Below, piece after piece: positions 9,043 to 18,500 of a stretch of DNA of 64,000 bases. How positions within the stretch are numbered: position 1 is the first letter of the stretch; each line of letters begins with the position of its first letter. Location of the stretch: NCBI RefSeq assembly GCF_013868155.1, contig NZ_JACEOG010000001.1:1798001-1862000 (forward strand). Direction: 5' to 3'. The stretch comes from Aeromicrobium phoceense. GTDB lineage: Bacteria; Actinomycetota; Actinomycetes; Propionibacteriales; Nocardioidaceae. The position numbers were made by a program, and so were the translations under genes. The notes under the pieces are model-generated. The model did not search any database, was not told the origin of the DNA, and worked only from the letters and a program-made list of their open reading frames with translations.

Positions 9043-10043
9043 TGGTCACTGCAGCAGTCATGGGAGCCGGGTCCTGGGGCACCGCCTTCTCGATCGTGCT
9101 GGCCGACGCCGGCCACGACGTCCACCTGTGGGGTCGTCGCGACGAGACGTGCGCCAACATCAACGAGCGCCACGAGAACACCGAGTACCTCCCGGGCCAG
9201 GAGCTGCCGGGAACGATCCGCGCCACCACCGACCCCGCCGAGGCGCTGGCCGACGCGGCGATCGTGGTGCTGGCCGTGCCGTCCCAGACGCTGCGCGCGA
9301 ACCTCGAGTCGTGGGGCCACCTGATCGAGCCGTCGGCCGTCATGGTGAGCCTCATGAAGGGCGTGGAGCTGGGCTCGCACATGCGGATGAGCGAGGTCAT
9401 CGCCGAGGCCACCGGTGCGGGACCCGAGCGGATCGCCGTCATCACCGGACCGAACCTCGCGAAGGAGATCGCGCGCCGCGAGCCGGCCGCCGCGGTGGTC
9501 GCGTGCGAGGACGAGTCCGTCGCGCTCCAGCTGCAGAAGTACCTGCACACGCCGGCGTTCCGCCCCTACACGAACACCGACCTGGTGGGCTGCGAGCTCG
9601 GCGGCACGGTCAAGAACATCATCGGCCTCGCGGTCGGCGTCTGCGACGGGCTGGGCTTCGGCGACAACACCAAGGCGTCGGTCATCACGCGCGGGCTGGC
9701 CGAGACCGCTCGCCTCGGCATGGCGATGGGTGCCGACCCGATGACCTTCATGGGCCTGGCCGGCCTCGGCGACCTCGTGGCCACGTGCTCGTCGCCGCTG
9801 TCGCGCAACCGCACCTTCGGCGAGAAGCTCGGCCGCGGCATGACCGTGGAGGAGATCACGTCGCAGACCCGTCAGGTCGCCGAGGGCGTGAAGTCCTGCG
9901 TCTCCGTCGCCGAGCTGTCGGCGATGCACGGTGTCGAGATGCCGATCGTCGAGCACGTCCGCGCGCTCGTCGACGGCAACATGACGCCCACCGAGCTCGT
10001 CAACGCCCTCATCAGCCGATCGGCCAAGCCCGAGACTCGCTGA
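9042..10043 (+). CDS. gpsA: Glycerol-3-phosphate dehydrogenase [NAD(P)+]
   Basis: A 333-residue NAD(P)-dependent glycerol-3-phosphate dehydrogenase with an N-terminal dinucleotide-binding motif GAGSWGTAF, the family motifs KGVE and GPNLAKEIA, and the substrate/catalytic region CELGGTVKNIIGLA. It reduces dihydroxyacetone phosphate to supply the backbone for phospholipids. GAGGAGAG precedes the ATG within the end of plsC, so the pair forms one lipid-precursor operon, a neighbourhood also conserved upstream of ddl in Streptomyces. Confidence 0.97.
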   Translation: MVTAAVMGAGSWGTAFSIVLADAGHDVHLWGRRDETCANINERHENTEYLPGQELPGTIRATTDPAEALADAAIVVLAVPSQTLRANLESWGHLIEPSAVMVSLMKGVELGSHMRMSEVIAEATGAGPERIAVITGPNLAKEIARREPAAAVVACEDESVALQLQKYLHTPAFRPYTNTDLVGCELGGTVKNIIGLAVGVCDGLGFGDNTKASVITRGLAETARLGMAMGADPMTFMGLAGLGDLVATCSSPLSRNRTFGEKLGRGMTVEEITSQTRQVAEGVKSCVSVAELSAMHGVEMPIVEHVRALVDGNMTPTELVNALISRSAKPETR

Positions 10044-10056
10044 CCCGCGGCGGGAC

Positions 10057-11085
10057 TCAGCCCAGGGCGGCCTCGATGTCGGACCACAGGTCCTCGACGG
10101 CCTCGATGCCGACGCTCAGGCGGATGAGTCCGGCTGGGATCGTCTCGGGCTCGGCGGGGAAGCGGCGGCGCCGCTCCCACGTGGACTCCACGCCGCCGAG
10201 GCTGGTCGCGTGGCTGATGATCCGGCTGGACTCCGTGGCCCGCTGGGCGTGCTCGGCGTCGTCGACGACGAAGCACACCATCGAGCCGAAGCCGGGGTAG
10301 CGGACCTCGGCCACCGCCGGGTGCGCCTTCAAGCGGTCGGCGATCACGGCGGCGCTCGACTCGGCTCGATCCAGTCGCACGGCCAGCGTGCGCACGCCGC
10401 GCGCCGCCAGGAAGCACTCGAGGGCTCCGGGGATCGCGCCGTGCAGCGAGCGGTGCGTGAGCAGACGCTCGAACAGGGCGTCGTCGCGCGTGGCCAGGAC
10501 GCCCAGCACGAGGTCGCTGTGACCGCCGAGCAGCTTCGACGCCGAGTGGCACACGATGTCGGCGCCGTACGAGAGCGGCCGGTCGCGCAGGGGAGTACGG
10601 AAGGTGTTGTCCACCGCGACGAGGGCGCCGGCCTCCTTCGCGGCGGCGACCAGGGTGGGAAGGTCGCCCACTTCCATCGCGGGGTTGGTCGGCGACTCCA
10701 GCCACACGAGGTCGGCCCCGGCGAAGGCCTCGATGCTGCCCTCGGTGTCGGACGGGTCGATGAGGCGCACCTCGTAGGGTCCGCTCTCGACGAGGCTCGT
10801 GGTGCCGTTGTAGCCGTGCCGCGGCAGGACCACCACGGCACCGGGCTCGAGGAGCCCGAGCGTGGCGGCTGACGTCGCGATGCCCGAGGCGAAGGCCAGG
10901 GCCCGTCCACCCTCGAGCTCGCCGAGCACCGCCTCGAACGCCTCGTAGGCCGGATTGCCGTGCCGGCCGTACTCGGACGATCCGCCGGGCACGAAGGCGC
11001 TCGCGAGGGTGATGGGGGCGTTGAGCGGCGCGCCGGGCTGCTTGGCCGGGCGACCTGCGATGACGGTCACGGTGTCGGGCTGCAT
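10057..11085 (-). CDS. Trans-sulfuration-family PLP enzyme (cystathionine gamma-lyase/synthase type)
   Basis: A 342-residue Cys/Met-metabolism PLP-dependent enzyme, slightly shorter than typical (370-400). The PLP-lysine motif HSASKLLGGHSD, the FASGIATSAATLGLL phosphate-binding helix and a C-terminal RLSVGIE are present. Members cleave or form cystathionine or related thioethers; sequence alone does not fix the reaction. The ATG at 11085 is chosen over an upstream GTG because it lets the divergent ddl promoter lie outside the gene. The stop faces gpsA 13 bases away (convergent). Confidence 0.85.
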   Translation of the reverse strand: MQPDTVTVIAGRPAKQPGAPLNAPITLASAFVPGGSSEYGRHGNPAYEAFEAVLGELEGGRALAFASGIATSAATLGLLEPGAVVVLPRHGYNGTTSLVESGPYEVRLIDPSDTEGSIEAFAGADLVWLESPTNPAMEVGDLPTLVAAAKEAGALVAVDNTFRTPLRDRPLSYGADIVCHSASKLLGGHSDLVLGVLATRDDALFERLLTHRSLHGAIPGALECFLAARGVRTLAVRLDRAESSAAVIADRLKAHPAVAEVRYPGFGSMVCFVVDDAEHAQRATESSRIISHATSLGGVESTWERRRRFPAEPETIPAGLIRLSVGIEAVEDLWSDIEAALG

Positions 11086-11119
11086 GGTTCCAGTGTCACA
11101 GGCGGGTAGAGTCGAGCCG

Positions 11120-12172
11120 GTGCGCACCACGATCGCCGTCGTCTTCGGAGGCCAGTCCAGCGAGCACGGTGTCTCGTGCCTGACCGCGCGCGAGGTCCTC
11201 GCCGTGATCGACCGCGACCGCTATGACGTCGTCCCCGTCGGGATCACCCCCGACGGCCGCTGGGTCGAGGAGACCGCGGTCTGGGACGACCTCGAGCCGG
11301 GCGCGCTGCCCTCCGTCCGCGACGGATTCCCCCCGTTCTCGTGGGACCGGGTGCGCGAGGTCGACGTCGTGTTCCCCCTCCTGCACGGTCCGTGGGGCGA
11401 GGACGGCACGATCCAGGGCCTCTTCGAGCTCGCCGGCGTTCGCTACGTCGGCGCCGGCGTCATGGCCAGCGCCGTGGGCATGGACAAGCCGTTCACCAAG
11501 ACCGTCTTCTCGGCCGCCGGACTCCCGCAGCTGCCCTACGTGACGGTCCAGCCGTGGGAGTGGGACGCCAAGCGCGACCGCGCCGAGGCGCGCATCCACG
11601 CACTGGGCCTGCCCGTCTTCGTCAAGCCCGCGCGCGCCGGCTCCAGCTCGGGCGTCACGCCCGTGCACGACTGGGACCAGCTCGAGGACGCCGTCCTGGC
11701 CGCGCGGAAGTTCGACCCGAAGGTGATCGTCGAGGCCGCAGCGCACGACAAGCGTGAGGTGGAGTGCGCCGTCATCCAGGACGAGCGCGGCATGCCCATC
11801 GCCAGCGAGGTCGGCGAGATCGTCGTCGCCGCGGACACCGATCACGAGTACTACGACTTCGAGGCCAAGTACCTCGACGGCACCAGCACGAACGTCGTCC
11901 CGGCCGACCTCCCCGAGACGGTGCGCCAGCGCATCCGCGAGTACGCGCTGCAGGCGTTCGACGCCATCGGCTGCGAGGGCCTGGCCCGTGTGGACTTCTT
12001 CCTGACCAGCAGCGTCGGCGGCGGACTCGTGATCAACGAGATCAACACGATGCCGGGGTTCACGCCCTTCTCGATGTTCCCCAAGCTCTGGGAGGCCTCG
12101 GGTGTGGACTACCCCGAGCTGGTGGAGCGCCTCATCCAGCTGGCCCTCCAGCGTCCTCTCGGCCTGCGCTGA
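11120..12172 (+). CDS. ddl: D-alanine--D-alanine ligase
   Basis: A 350-residue ATP-grasp enzyme that joins two D-alanines for peptidoglycan precursors. The N-terminal VVFGGQSSEHGVSCLTA is the Ddl signature, the ATP-grasp core contains VFVKPARAGSSSGV, and the metal-binding C-terminus is FLTSS...INEINTMPGFT. The GTG start at 11120 follows a TAGAGT hexamer at 11107-11112 by seven bases, so the mRNA is probably leaderless. It is divergent from the trans-sulfuration gene with 34 bases between starts. Confidence 0.96.
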   Translation: MRTTIAVVFGGQSSEHGVSCLTAREVLAVIDRDRYDVVPVGITPDGRWVEETAVWDDLEPGALPSVRDGFPPFSWDRVREVDVVFPLLHGPWGEDGTIQGLFELAGVRYVGAGVMASAVGMDKPFTKTVFSAAGLPQLPYVTVQPWEWDAKRDRAEARIHALGLPVFVKPARAGSSSGVTPVHDWDQLEDAVLAARKFDPKVIVEAAAHDKREVECAVIQDERGMPIASEVGEIVVAADTDHEYYDFEAKYLDGTSTNVVPADLPETVRQRIREYALQAFDAIGCEGLARVDFFLTSSVGGGLVINEINTMPGFTPFSMFPKLWEASGVDYPELVERLIQLALQRPLGLR

Positions 12173-12184
12173 GCCCCGCCCCTC

Positions 12185-12199
12185 CCGCGGCGACCGCGG
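12185..12199. terminator. Small GC hairpin between convergent ddl and the FtsK-like gene
   Basis: CCGCGG-CGA-CCGCGG forms a six-base stem with a three-base loop in the 30 bases separating the two convergent stop codons. It could act as a bidirectional terminator, but there is no T-run and GC-rich palindromes are common in this genome. Confidence 0.3.
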
Positions 12200-12202
12200 C
12201 GG

Positions 12203-15200
12203 TCAGGCCTTCGGGACCTGGACCCAGCGGTAGCCGGTGGGAGTGACGAGGAGTCCACGGCCGGGCGGGACCGAGGCGCCGACCGAGCGGGGCAGGCGGG
12301 CGTTGAGGACGTCGCCGTCGTTGGACGCACGCGGCGACAGGATGAGGCCGGTGCGGCCGCGCTTGAGGTCGGACGGCAGACCGCGGTAGACCGATCCGAG
12401 CTCGTCGATGCCGCCGGCGATGATCATGGCGTTGGCGGTGTCGCGCATCGCGCCGTAGGTCTCGCCGAGCAGCTGGCCCACCGGCGAGTCGGCGCCCAGG
12501 ACCTCGAAGTCGTCGACGACGATCAGGTGCTGGGTGCGCAGGCGCGAGATCCCCTCGCGGATCTCCTCGATCGGTTCGGCGCCCGTGAACAGCTGCAGGC
12601 GCCGGTCGTCGAGGTCGCGCAGCGGTGAGCGGCGGGGCGCGATGACGAGGACGTCGCGGCGGTGCGCGAGGTGCTGGCTGATCGGCACGACGAGGGTCGA
12701 GCTGCGCCCCGAGCGCGGGGGACCGGCCACCAGGAAGCCCGGGCCGGTGGACAGCGGGTCGAAGCCCTCGAGGGCGAGGGTGTCGCCACCGACGCCCACG
12801 GGGATGAAGCTGGGGCTCAGCGCGGCCTCGGAGGGCTCCATCGTCAGCGCCTCGTCGAGGCCGATGGCCACGGGCAGCTCGTCGATGCGGTGCGGACGCA
12901 GGCCGCGCGGGAGGTCGCCGTAGCGCTCGGCGACGGCACGTCCGAGCTCGTGGATCGCCCGCACCTGGGCGGTTCCCTCGCCGGAGGCGTCGATCATCGC
13001 GAACTGGACCTCCTGCGGCCGCTCGCCGGCCCGGAAGCCGCGGCCCGGCGGGATGTGGGAGGGCACCTGCTTGGTCGGCAGGCCCACGACGGAGTAGTCC
13101 GACGGATCGCTCATCGACAGCACGATCCGGTCGTCGACCAGCAGCGAGTAGCGTCCGAGGATGCCGGAGCGGTCGGCGCCGATGACGACCCGGATGCCCG
13201 CGCCGACGCCCTCCTGGAGCAGGCCCACGAGCCGCTCCAGCAGCACGCCGCCGTCGACGGACTCGAAGGCCGTGGTGAAGCCCTCGAGGCGGTCGAGCAG
13301 GACGACGAGGTAGGGCATCCGCTCGGCGCCGTCGACTGCGGCACGCTGCTCGGCGATGTCGGCGAAGCCCTGCTCGGCCAGCACCTGCTGGCGCCGGGTG
13401 AGCTCACGGCCGAGGTGGTCGAACAGCCGGAAGATGCGGTCGGTCTGGGTGCGGGTGACGACGGCGCCGACGTGCGGCAGCGAGACCAGGGGGAGCAGCG
13501 CGTTGTTGCCGGCGTCGATGCCGAAGACGTGCACGTCGGTGGGGGCGGTCTGGCGGGCGATCGCCGCGGCGATGGCACGCAGCGACCACGAGCGACCCGA
13601 GCGGGACTGGCCCGCGATCACGAGGTGCCCTGCTCGCTGGAGGTCCCAGCTGGCGACCTCCTGCTGCTGCAGGTGGGGCAGGTCTCCGCGCCCGAACACG
13701 ATCGGCGGGATGTCGGGGAGGGCTCCGATGTCGGGGGCGGGCTTGACCGGGAGGTCGTCGAGGGTCAGGGTCTCGGGCAGCGGCGGCAGCCACGGCTTGC
13801 GCATCGGCTCGAGTCCGATCAGGTCGTTCGCCTCGCGCACCGCGCCCACGAGCGTCGCGAGGTCGGTGGGGATCGACACGTCCTCCTCGTCGGAGCCGGC
13901 CGCCTTCGGGGGCGCCACGAGCTCCTCGACGCCGAACCCGCGGGTGCGCAGCTCGGCGCGCTCGGTGCCGACCGGCCGGCCTCCGACGCGCGAGCTCTGG
14001 AACGGCGTCAGGGACGAGTGGCCCAGGCGCGCGTACGCCCGACCGGGGAAGGACTTGGGGATCTCCGCGGCGACCTTCGACTCGATCACGTCGTCCGAGT
14101 CGTTCGCGTCGGTGACGCGCAGGGCGATGCGCAGGTTGGTGTTCGACTTGATCTCGGCGTTGACCACGCCGGCGGGCCGCTGGGTGGCCAGGATCAGGTG
14201 CACACCGAGCGAGCGGCCCCGTCGGGCGACGTCGACCAGGCCGGTGACGAAGTCGGGCAGCTCGGCCACGAGGGCCGCGAACTCGTCGATGATGATGAGC
14301 AGCCGCGGCATCGGCTCGTCGCCGGGCTGGCGCGCCGCGAGGTAGTCCTCGATGTCCTTCGCGGCCGCGTCGGCCAGCTGGTGCTCGCGATGCCTGAGCT
14401 CGGCACCGAGCGACTCGAGCGCCCGGGTGGTCAGGTGGCCGTCGAGGTCGGTGACCATGCCGACGGTGTGCGGCAGGTGCTGGCAGTCCATGAACGCCGC
14501 GCCGCCCTTGTAGTCGATCAGGACGAAGTTGAACTCGTCGGGCCGGTTGCCCACGGCCAGCGACGCGATGATGGTCTGCAGCAGCTCGGACTTGCCCGAG
14601 CCGGTGGTGCCGGCGATGAGGCCGTGCGGGCCGTCGGCGCGCACGTCGATCCGGAACGGTCCATCGAGCCCCTCGCCGATCACGGCCTTGGTGGTGCGGC
14701 CGCCGCCGGACCAGACACGGACGAGGTCCTTCCCGGAGGGAGCGTCCAGGCCGAGGACGTCGAGCAGTCGGCTGGCGGCCGGGAGGCTCGAGCTGAGGTC
14801 CTCGGTGCTGACGTCGCGGATGGGCGCGAGCGCGCGCCCGAGCCGCTCGAGCCAGACGCCGTCCACCACGTCGCGGCGGACGCCGTCGATGTGACGCTCG
14901 GCGGTGGTCTCGAGGTCGAGCAGGTCGCCGTGCAGCTCCACCACGGCGCGGCACTCCTCGGGCAGCTCGCGCGGGGTGCGGTCGAGGCAGATGAAGTAGA
15001 CGTGGACGAACGCGCCGGACTTCAGCAGCGACGTCATGCCGGGAGCCATGCGCAGCTCGCGGGCGCCGTCGAGGACGACCACCACGGAGGGCAGCGCCTC
15101 CCGCTCGTCGGTGTCGAGCTCCTTGCGCCGGTCGACCAGCCCCGTGAGCTCGGAGATCATCGACGCCCGGTCCTCCTCGTCGAGGGCCAGGCGGGCGGCC

Positions 15201-16756
15201 CGCGGGTGGTCCTCGCTGGTGCGCGCGTGCGGGAGCCACTTCGTCCACTCCCCGGCCGTCGCGTTCGTGCGGTCGGTGAAGATCCAGACCGAGGCGTCGG
15301 TGGGGGAGTGCAGGGCGGCGACCTGGGCGATGAGCCAGGACGTGGTCGAGAGGCACTGGTCGGACGGGCCGCACACGCCCAGGACCGCGGTGGGCGCCAG
15401 CGGCACGATGACGGGGACGTCCGGCGCGGTCCAGCGCAGCGGTCCCTCGTGCTGCTCGCGGGTGGAGTCCTTCACGACGACGTCGGACGGCAGGTCGCTC
15501 GTGCCGAGCCGCAGCTCCAGGAAGTCGGGGTCCCAACGACGGCGCTCCCACAGGCGCGCCCGGGGGCCGGTGGCGAACAGCAGCACCGAGGCCGGATCGG
15601 GGTAGATGGAGCGGCGCTGCCCGCGCTCGTCGGCCAGCGAGGTGACGGCGGCCTTCTCCACGTCGGCACGCCGGCGGTGGAACTCCGCGAGCTGCTCCTG
15701 GTAGCGCGCCTTCTGCTGGCGGCGGGTGCCCGACGCGTTCAGCAGCATCATGAGCGGCATCAGGATCATGAACATCAGCGAGTAGATGGAGCCGGTGCGC
15801 CAGTACATGAAGCCACTCATCAGCAGCGGCGACAGCATCATCACCATCGGGATGGGCGCCTTCTCGGGCTTCTTCGGCTCGGTGGGCAGCGAGAACTCGC
15901 GCGTGCGCGCCGGCGGGTGCAGCCGCGGCGGGCGGTTGTAGTCCAGCTCCGGGCCGGTGGCCGACGGGGAGAGGGAGGCGTCCGGCGCGCTGACCGAGCC
16001 CAGCTCGAAGAGCACGTCGGCGACGCCGAGGACGGCGCCCTCCTTCCACACGACCGACGCCGTGACCGGCTCGCGGTCGAGACGGACGAGCGGCAGGGGA
16101 GCGGTGGGGTCGACCTGGCGGCCCTGCTCCAGGGCGCTCAGGCCGGGCTTGCGACGACGGAAGCGGCGCTGCTGGCGGGGGGCGGCGCCGGCCTGCAGCA
16201 CGATCGGCTCGGTGGGGGGCTCGCGGCGCTCGGGGATGGCCACCGTGAGGTCGCGGGCGGACTCGTCGGCCGTGACCACGACGCGACCCTGCGCGTCGAC
16301 CTCGAGCCGGGCGGCGACGTCGGGGGCATCCTGGACCCGGATCGCGCAGTGGCCGGCCGAGCCGATCGTCCACGTGCCGATGCCGAGGCGGTGGACCCGC
16401 CCGGCGCCCCGGCCGGAGCTGACGCGAACCTCCACCAGGCCCTGCGGCTCGCGCTCGCGGTGGCGGCTGGGTCCGCCGAGGCCGACGATCACCCCGTGGC
16501 GGATCCCGGCGGTGGCCAGGGTGGCGTCGGGATCGAGGCGGCGCGACCCGAGGAAGACCCCCGGTCCGCTGGGCTCGACGCCCCGGCGGCTGTCGAGGTC
16601 AATGACGTCGGCGACGTCCGCGTGGGGGCGGCGCATCCCGAAGAGCTGCTGCAGCACGGACTCGAGGTCACCGACCGTGCTGGCGACCGAATAGGCCACG
16701 ATGGCATCGCGGATCTCCCCCGACGATGCCGCCTCGGCAGTGACGAGCAAGCGCAT
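12203..16756 (-). CDS. FHA-domain FtsK/SpoIIIE ATPase, EccC-like (type VII secretion type)
   Basis: A 1517-residue protein laid out like an EccC secretion ATPase. It has an N-terminal FHA-like region (about 95-200), two adjacent membrane segments near 300-340 (MVMMLSPLLMSGFMYW; SLMFMILMPLMMLL), and three FtsK/SpoIIIE modules. The first is canonical (GTTGSGKSE near 710, IIIDEFAAL near 810). The later two have GQSRSGRS near 1049 and GPPRSGRSS near 1344, with arginine where the Walker lysine should be, so they are probably inactive for hydrolysis, as in EccC proteins. The ATG at 16756 is taken because the fold begins MRLLVTAE. No WXG100, EccB, EccD or MycP gene is in the window. It is divergent from the tad operon. 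Confidence 0.85.
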   Translation of the reverse strand: MRLLVTAEAASSGEIRDAIVAYSVASTVGDLESVLQQLFGMRRPHADVADVIDLDSRRGVEPSGPGVFLGSRRLDPDATLATAGIRHGVIVGLGGPSRHREREPQGLVEVRVSSGRGAGRVHRLGIGTWTIGSAGHCAIRVQDAPDVAARLEVDAQGRVVVTADESARDLTVAIPERREPPTEPIVLQAGAAPRQQRRFRRRKPGLSALEQGRQVDPTAPLPLVRLDREPVTASVVWKEGAVLGVADVLFELGSVSAPDASLSPSATGPELDYNRPPRLHPPARTREFSLPTEPKKPEKAPIPMVMMLSPLLMSGFMYWRTGSIYSLMFMILMPLMMLLNASGTRRQQKARYQEQLAEFHRRRADVEKAAVTSLADERGQRRSIYPDPASVLLFATGPRARLWERRRWDPDFLELRLGTSDLPSDVVVKDSTREQHEGPLRWTAPDVPVIVPLAPTAVLGVCGPSDQCLSTTSWLIAQVAALHSPTDASVWIFTDRTNATAGEWTKWLPHARTSEDHPRAARLALDEEDRASMISELTGLVDRRKELDTDEREALPSVVVVLDGARELRMAPGMTSLLKSGAFVHVYFICLDRTPRELPEECRAVVELHGDLLDLETTAERHIDGVRRDVVDGVWLERLGRALAPIRDVSTEDLSSSLPAASRLLDVLGLDAPSGKDLVRVWSGGGRTTKAVIGEGLDGPFRIDVRADGPHGLIAGTTGSGKSELLQTIIASLAVGNRPDEFNFVLIDYKGGAAFMDCQHLPHTVGMVTDLDGHLTTRALESLGAELRHREHQLADAAAKDIEDYLAARQPGDEPMPRLLIIIDEFAALVAELPDFVTGLVDVARRGRSLGVHLILATQRPAGVVNAEIKSNTNLRIALRVTDANDSDDVIESKVAAEIPKSFPGRAYARLGHSSLTPFQSSRVGGRPVGTERAELRTRGFGVEELVAPPKAAGSDEEDVSIPTDLATLVGAVREANDLIGLEPMRKPWLPPLPETLTLDDLPVKPAPDIGALPDIPPIVFGRGDLPHLQQQEVASWDLQRAGHLVIAGQSRSGRSWSLRAIAAAIARQTAPTDVHVFGIDAGNNALLPLVSLPHVGAVVTRTQTDRIFRLFDHLGRELTRRQQVLAEQGFADIAEQRAAVDGAERMPYLVVLLDRLEGFTTAFESVDGGVLLERLVGLLQEGVGAGIRVVIGADRSGILGRYSLLVDDRIVLSMSDPSDYSVVGLPTKQVPSHIPPGRGFRAGERPQEVQFAMIDASGEGTAQVRAIHELGRAVAERYGDLPRGLRPHRIDELPVAIGLDEALTMEPSEAALSPSFIPVGVGGDTLALEGFDPLSTGPGFLVAGPPRSGRSSTLVVPISQHLAHRRDVLVIAPRRSPLRDLDDRRLQLFTGAEPIEEIREGISRLRTQHLIVVDDFEVLGADSPVGQLLGETYGAMRDTANAMIIAGGIDELGSVYRGLPSDLKRGRTGLILSPRASNDGDVLNARLPRSVGASVPPGRGLLVTPTGYRWVQVPKA

Positions 16757-16950
16757 GGGGCTCAGCGTAGAGGGTCCCGCGCCACGGGCCTGGCGGAGCG
16801 CGGGAAGCGCCCGCGAGTGCCGTGCGTCACCTGGCAGGACGAGATGGTCGGGTGGGGCTAGACTGTGGTGGTTCCTGCGGGGGGCTGCGCGAGGGAGCAC
16901 GTCTCGGCCCGTCCCAGGACGCACCTACGTCTGCAAGGGGGAGCCGTTCC

Positions 16951-17724
16951 ATGGCGATGCGCACCAGTACCGATTCGGTCGGAGATGCGGTCCAGGACCG
17001 TCAGCGTGCCCGCACCGCGCGCGGTGTCGGAGGACGGGCCGCGCCTGCGGGCGCGCGCCCCACGCCGCCGCGTCGCCGTCGCCCCGCCGTCGCCCTCCTC
17101 GGCGTCCTGCTGATCCTCGGCGGTGCCGCGCTCGCCGGCCTGCTGGCGCTGCGGATGGACTCGCGCGAGCCGGTCCTCGTGGTGAAGTCCGACATCCCGG
17201 CCGGCACGAAGCTCACCGTCGACATGCTCGGGGAGACGAACGTCGCCACCGAGTCCGACCTCATCGTCCCCGCTGGCGCCATCCGCACCGTCGAAGGCAC
17301 CTACACCCGCGTGCCGCTCAACGAGGGCCAGCTCCTCGACACGTCGATGCTCGTGCGCACCAACCCGCTCAGCGGGGGTCAGCTCGCCGAGGTCGGCGTG
17401 CCCCTCGTCGAGGGCCGCGTGCCCGACGACCTCGACTCCGGCGACCTCGTGCGGATCGTGCGCATCGGCGAGGGCGACCGTCCGAGCCAGCCCCTCGCGC
17501 TCGGCCTCGTGATCCGTCCCCCGGTCTCCTCCAGCGGTGGCGGCGTCCTCGGCGGCGGCAGCGACTCGGAGGGCTCCGCGGCCACGCTGCTCGTCCCGCT
17601 CGAGGTCGCCGACGCGATCGTCGACGCGGCCGGCAACAACCGCATCGGCATGTCCCTGGTCGACCGCGGGGTGGCGGTGACCGACACCGATCGGCTCCGC
17701 AGCCTGGCGGGTGCCACGCGATGA
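16951..17724 (+). CDS. SAF-domain protein, CpaB/RcpC-like pilus assembly factor
   Basis: A 257-residue protein with a basic cytoplasmic N-terminus, one membrane segment (PAVALLGVLLILGGAALAGLLAL, about 49-70) and an extracytoplasmic SAF domain (VLVVKSDIPAGTKLTVDML...VPAGAIRTVEGTYTRVPLNEGQ). CpaB/RcpC proteins with SAF domains belong to Flp pilus systems, which fits the first-gene position in this operon. The ATG at 16951 has AGGGGGAG about nine bases upstream; a second in-frame ATG at 16957 is possible. TAGACT at 16859-16864 may be the operon -10. The stop overlaps the next start (ATGA). Confidence 0.82.
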   Translation: MAMRTSTDSVGDAVQDRQRARTARGVGGRAAPAGARPTPPRRRRPAVALLGVLLILGGAALAGLLALRMDSREPVLVVKSDIPAGTKLTVDMLGETNVATESDLIVPAGAIRTVEGTYTRVPLNEGQLLDTSMLVRTNPLSGGQLAEVGVPLVEGRVPDDLDSGDLVRIVRIGEGDRPSQPLALGLVIRPPVSSSGGGVLGGGSDSEGSAATLLVPLEVADAIVDAAGNNRIGMSLVDRGVAVTDTDRLRSLAGATR

Positions 17725-18500
17725 CTGTCATTAGCTTCATCTCGGCGAAGGGGTCGCCGGGCGTCAGCACGGCGGTCATGGGGCTGGCCGCGCGCTGGCC
17801 CAACCCCGTCGTGGTCGCCGACCTCGATCCCGTCGGTGGCGACGTCGCCATCCGCGAGCGTGACGTCGACGACAACGCGCTCGACGAGCAGCGCGGACTC
17901 GTATCGCTCGGCGCGGCGGTGCGTGCGGGCGACGAGGTCGACCTCGTCGACCACCTCCAGGAGACCAAGTACGGCATCGAGGTGCTCGTGGGCGCCTCCG
18001 GACCCCGCCAGGCCCAGAGCCTCGGCCCGGCCTGGCCCCACCTGCAGCGCACGCTGCGCGCCCACCGGGGCGGCGACGTCCTGGCCGACGCGGGTCGCTT
18101 CATCGCCGGCTCGCCGGCCGGCCCCGTCGTGGAGGGCTCCGACGCCGTCGTGTTCGTGGTCCGCTCCGAGATCGCCGCCGTCGCGCACCTGCGCGACCGC
18201 CTCGCCACCGTGCGCGAGCCGTGGGCGCTGGGTCGTCCCGGCTCCACCCCGGTCGGCGTCGCGGTGGTCGGTGACCCTCGCGACAAGCGAGCGGTCGACG
18301 ACATCGGCCGCCTGCTGGCCGCCTCCGAGCTCGACGTCACGATGCTCGGCACGATCGCCTTCGACCCCAAGGTCGTCGCGCGGGGCGCCGCCTCGCCGTC
18401 GCGCGCCGTGCTGCGCTCCCTGTTCTCGCGGTCCCTCGTCGACCTGGTGCCCCGGGTCCGAGCGCTGGCCACCCCGTCCGCCGTCGCGCAGGAGATCTGA
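17721..18500 (+). CDS. MinD/ParA-like ATPase, TadZ/CpaE-like, with degenerate P-loop
   Basis: A 259-residue SIMIBI-class P-loop protein starting MTVISFISAKGSPGVSTAV. The signature lysine of the deviant Walker A is kept (KGSPG), but the second lysine of GKS/T is valine (GVST), so ATP hydrolysis may be impaired. VVVADLDPVGGD matches the Walker A' region. In Tad systems TadZ/CpaE positions the pilus machine at a cell pole; placement between the SAF gene and tadA supports that role. ATGA overlap with the upstream stop and TGATG overlap with tadA imply translational coupling. Confidence 0.8.
   Translation: MTVISFISAKGSPGVSTAVMGLAARWPNPVVVADLDPVGGDVAIRERDVDDNALDEQRGLVSLGAAVRAGDEVDLVDHLQETKYGIEVLVGASGPRQAQSLGPAWPHLQRTLRAHRGGDVLADAGRFIAGSPAGPVVEGSDAVVFVVRSEIAAVAHLRDRLATVREPWALGRPGSTPVGVAVVGDPRDKRAVDDIGRLLAASELDVTMLGTIAFDPKVVARGAASPSRAVLRSLFSRSLVDLVPRVRALATPSAVAQEI

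Noticed and set aside
12662-16861. A 1399-codon plus-strand open frame opposite the FtsK-like gene
   Set aside because: Antisense frame of a real coding gene in high-GC DNA; no recognisable domains.
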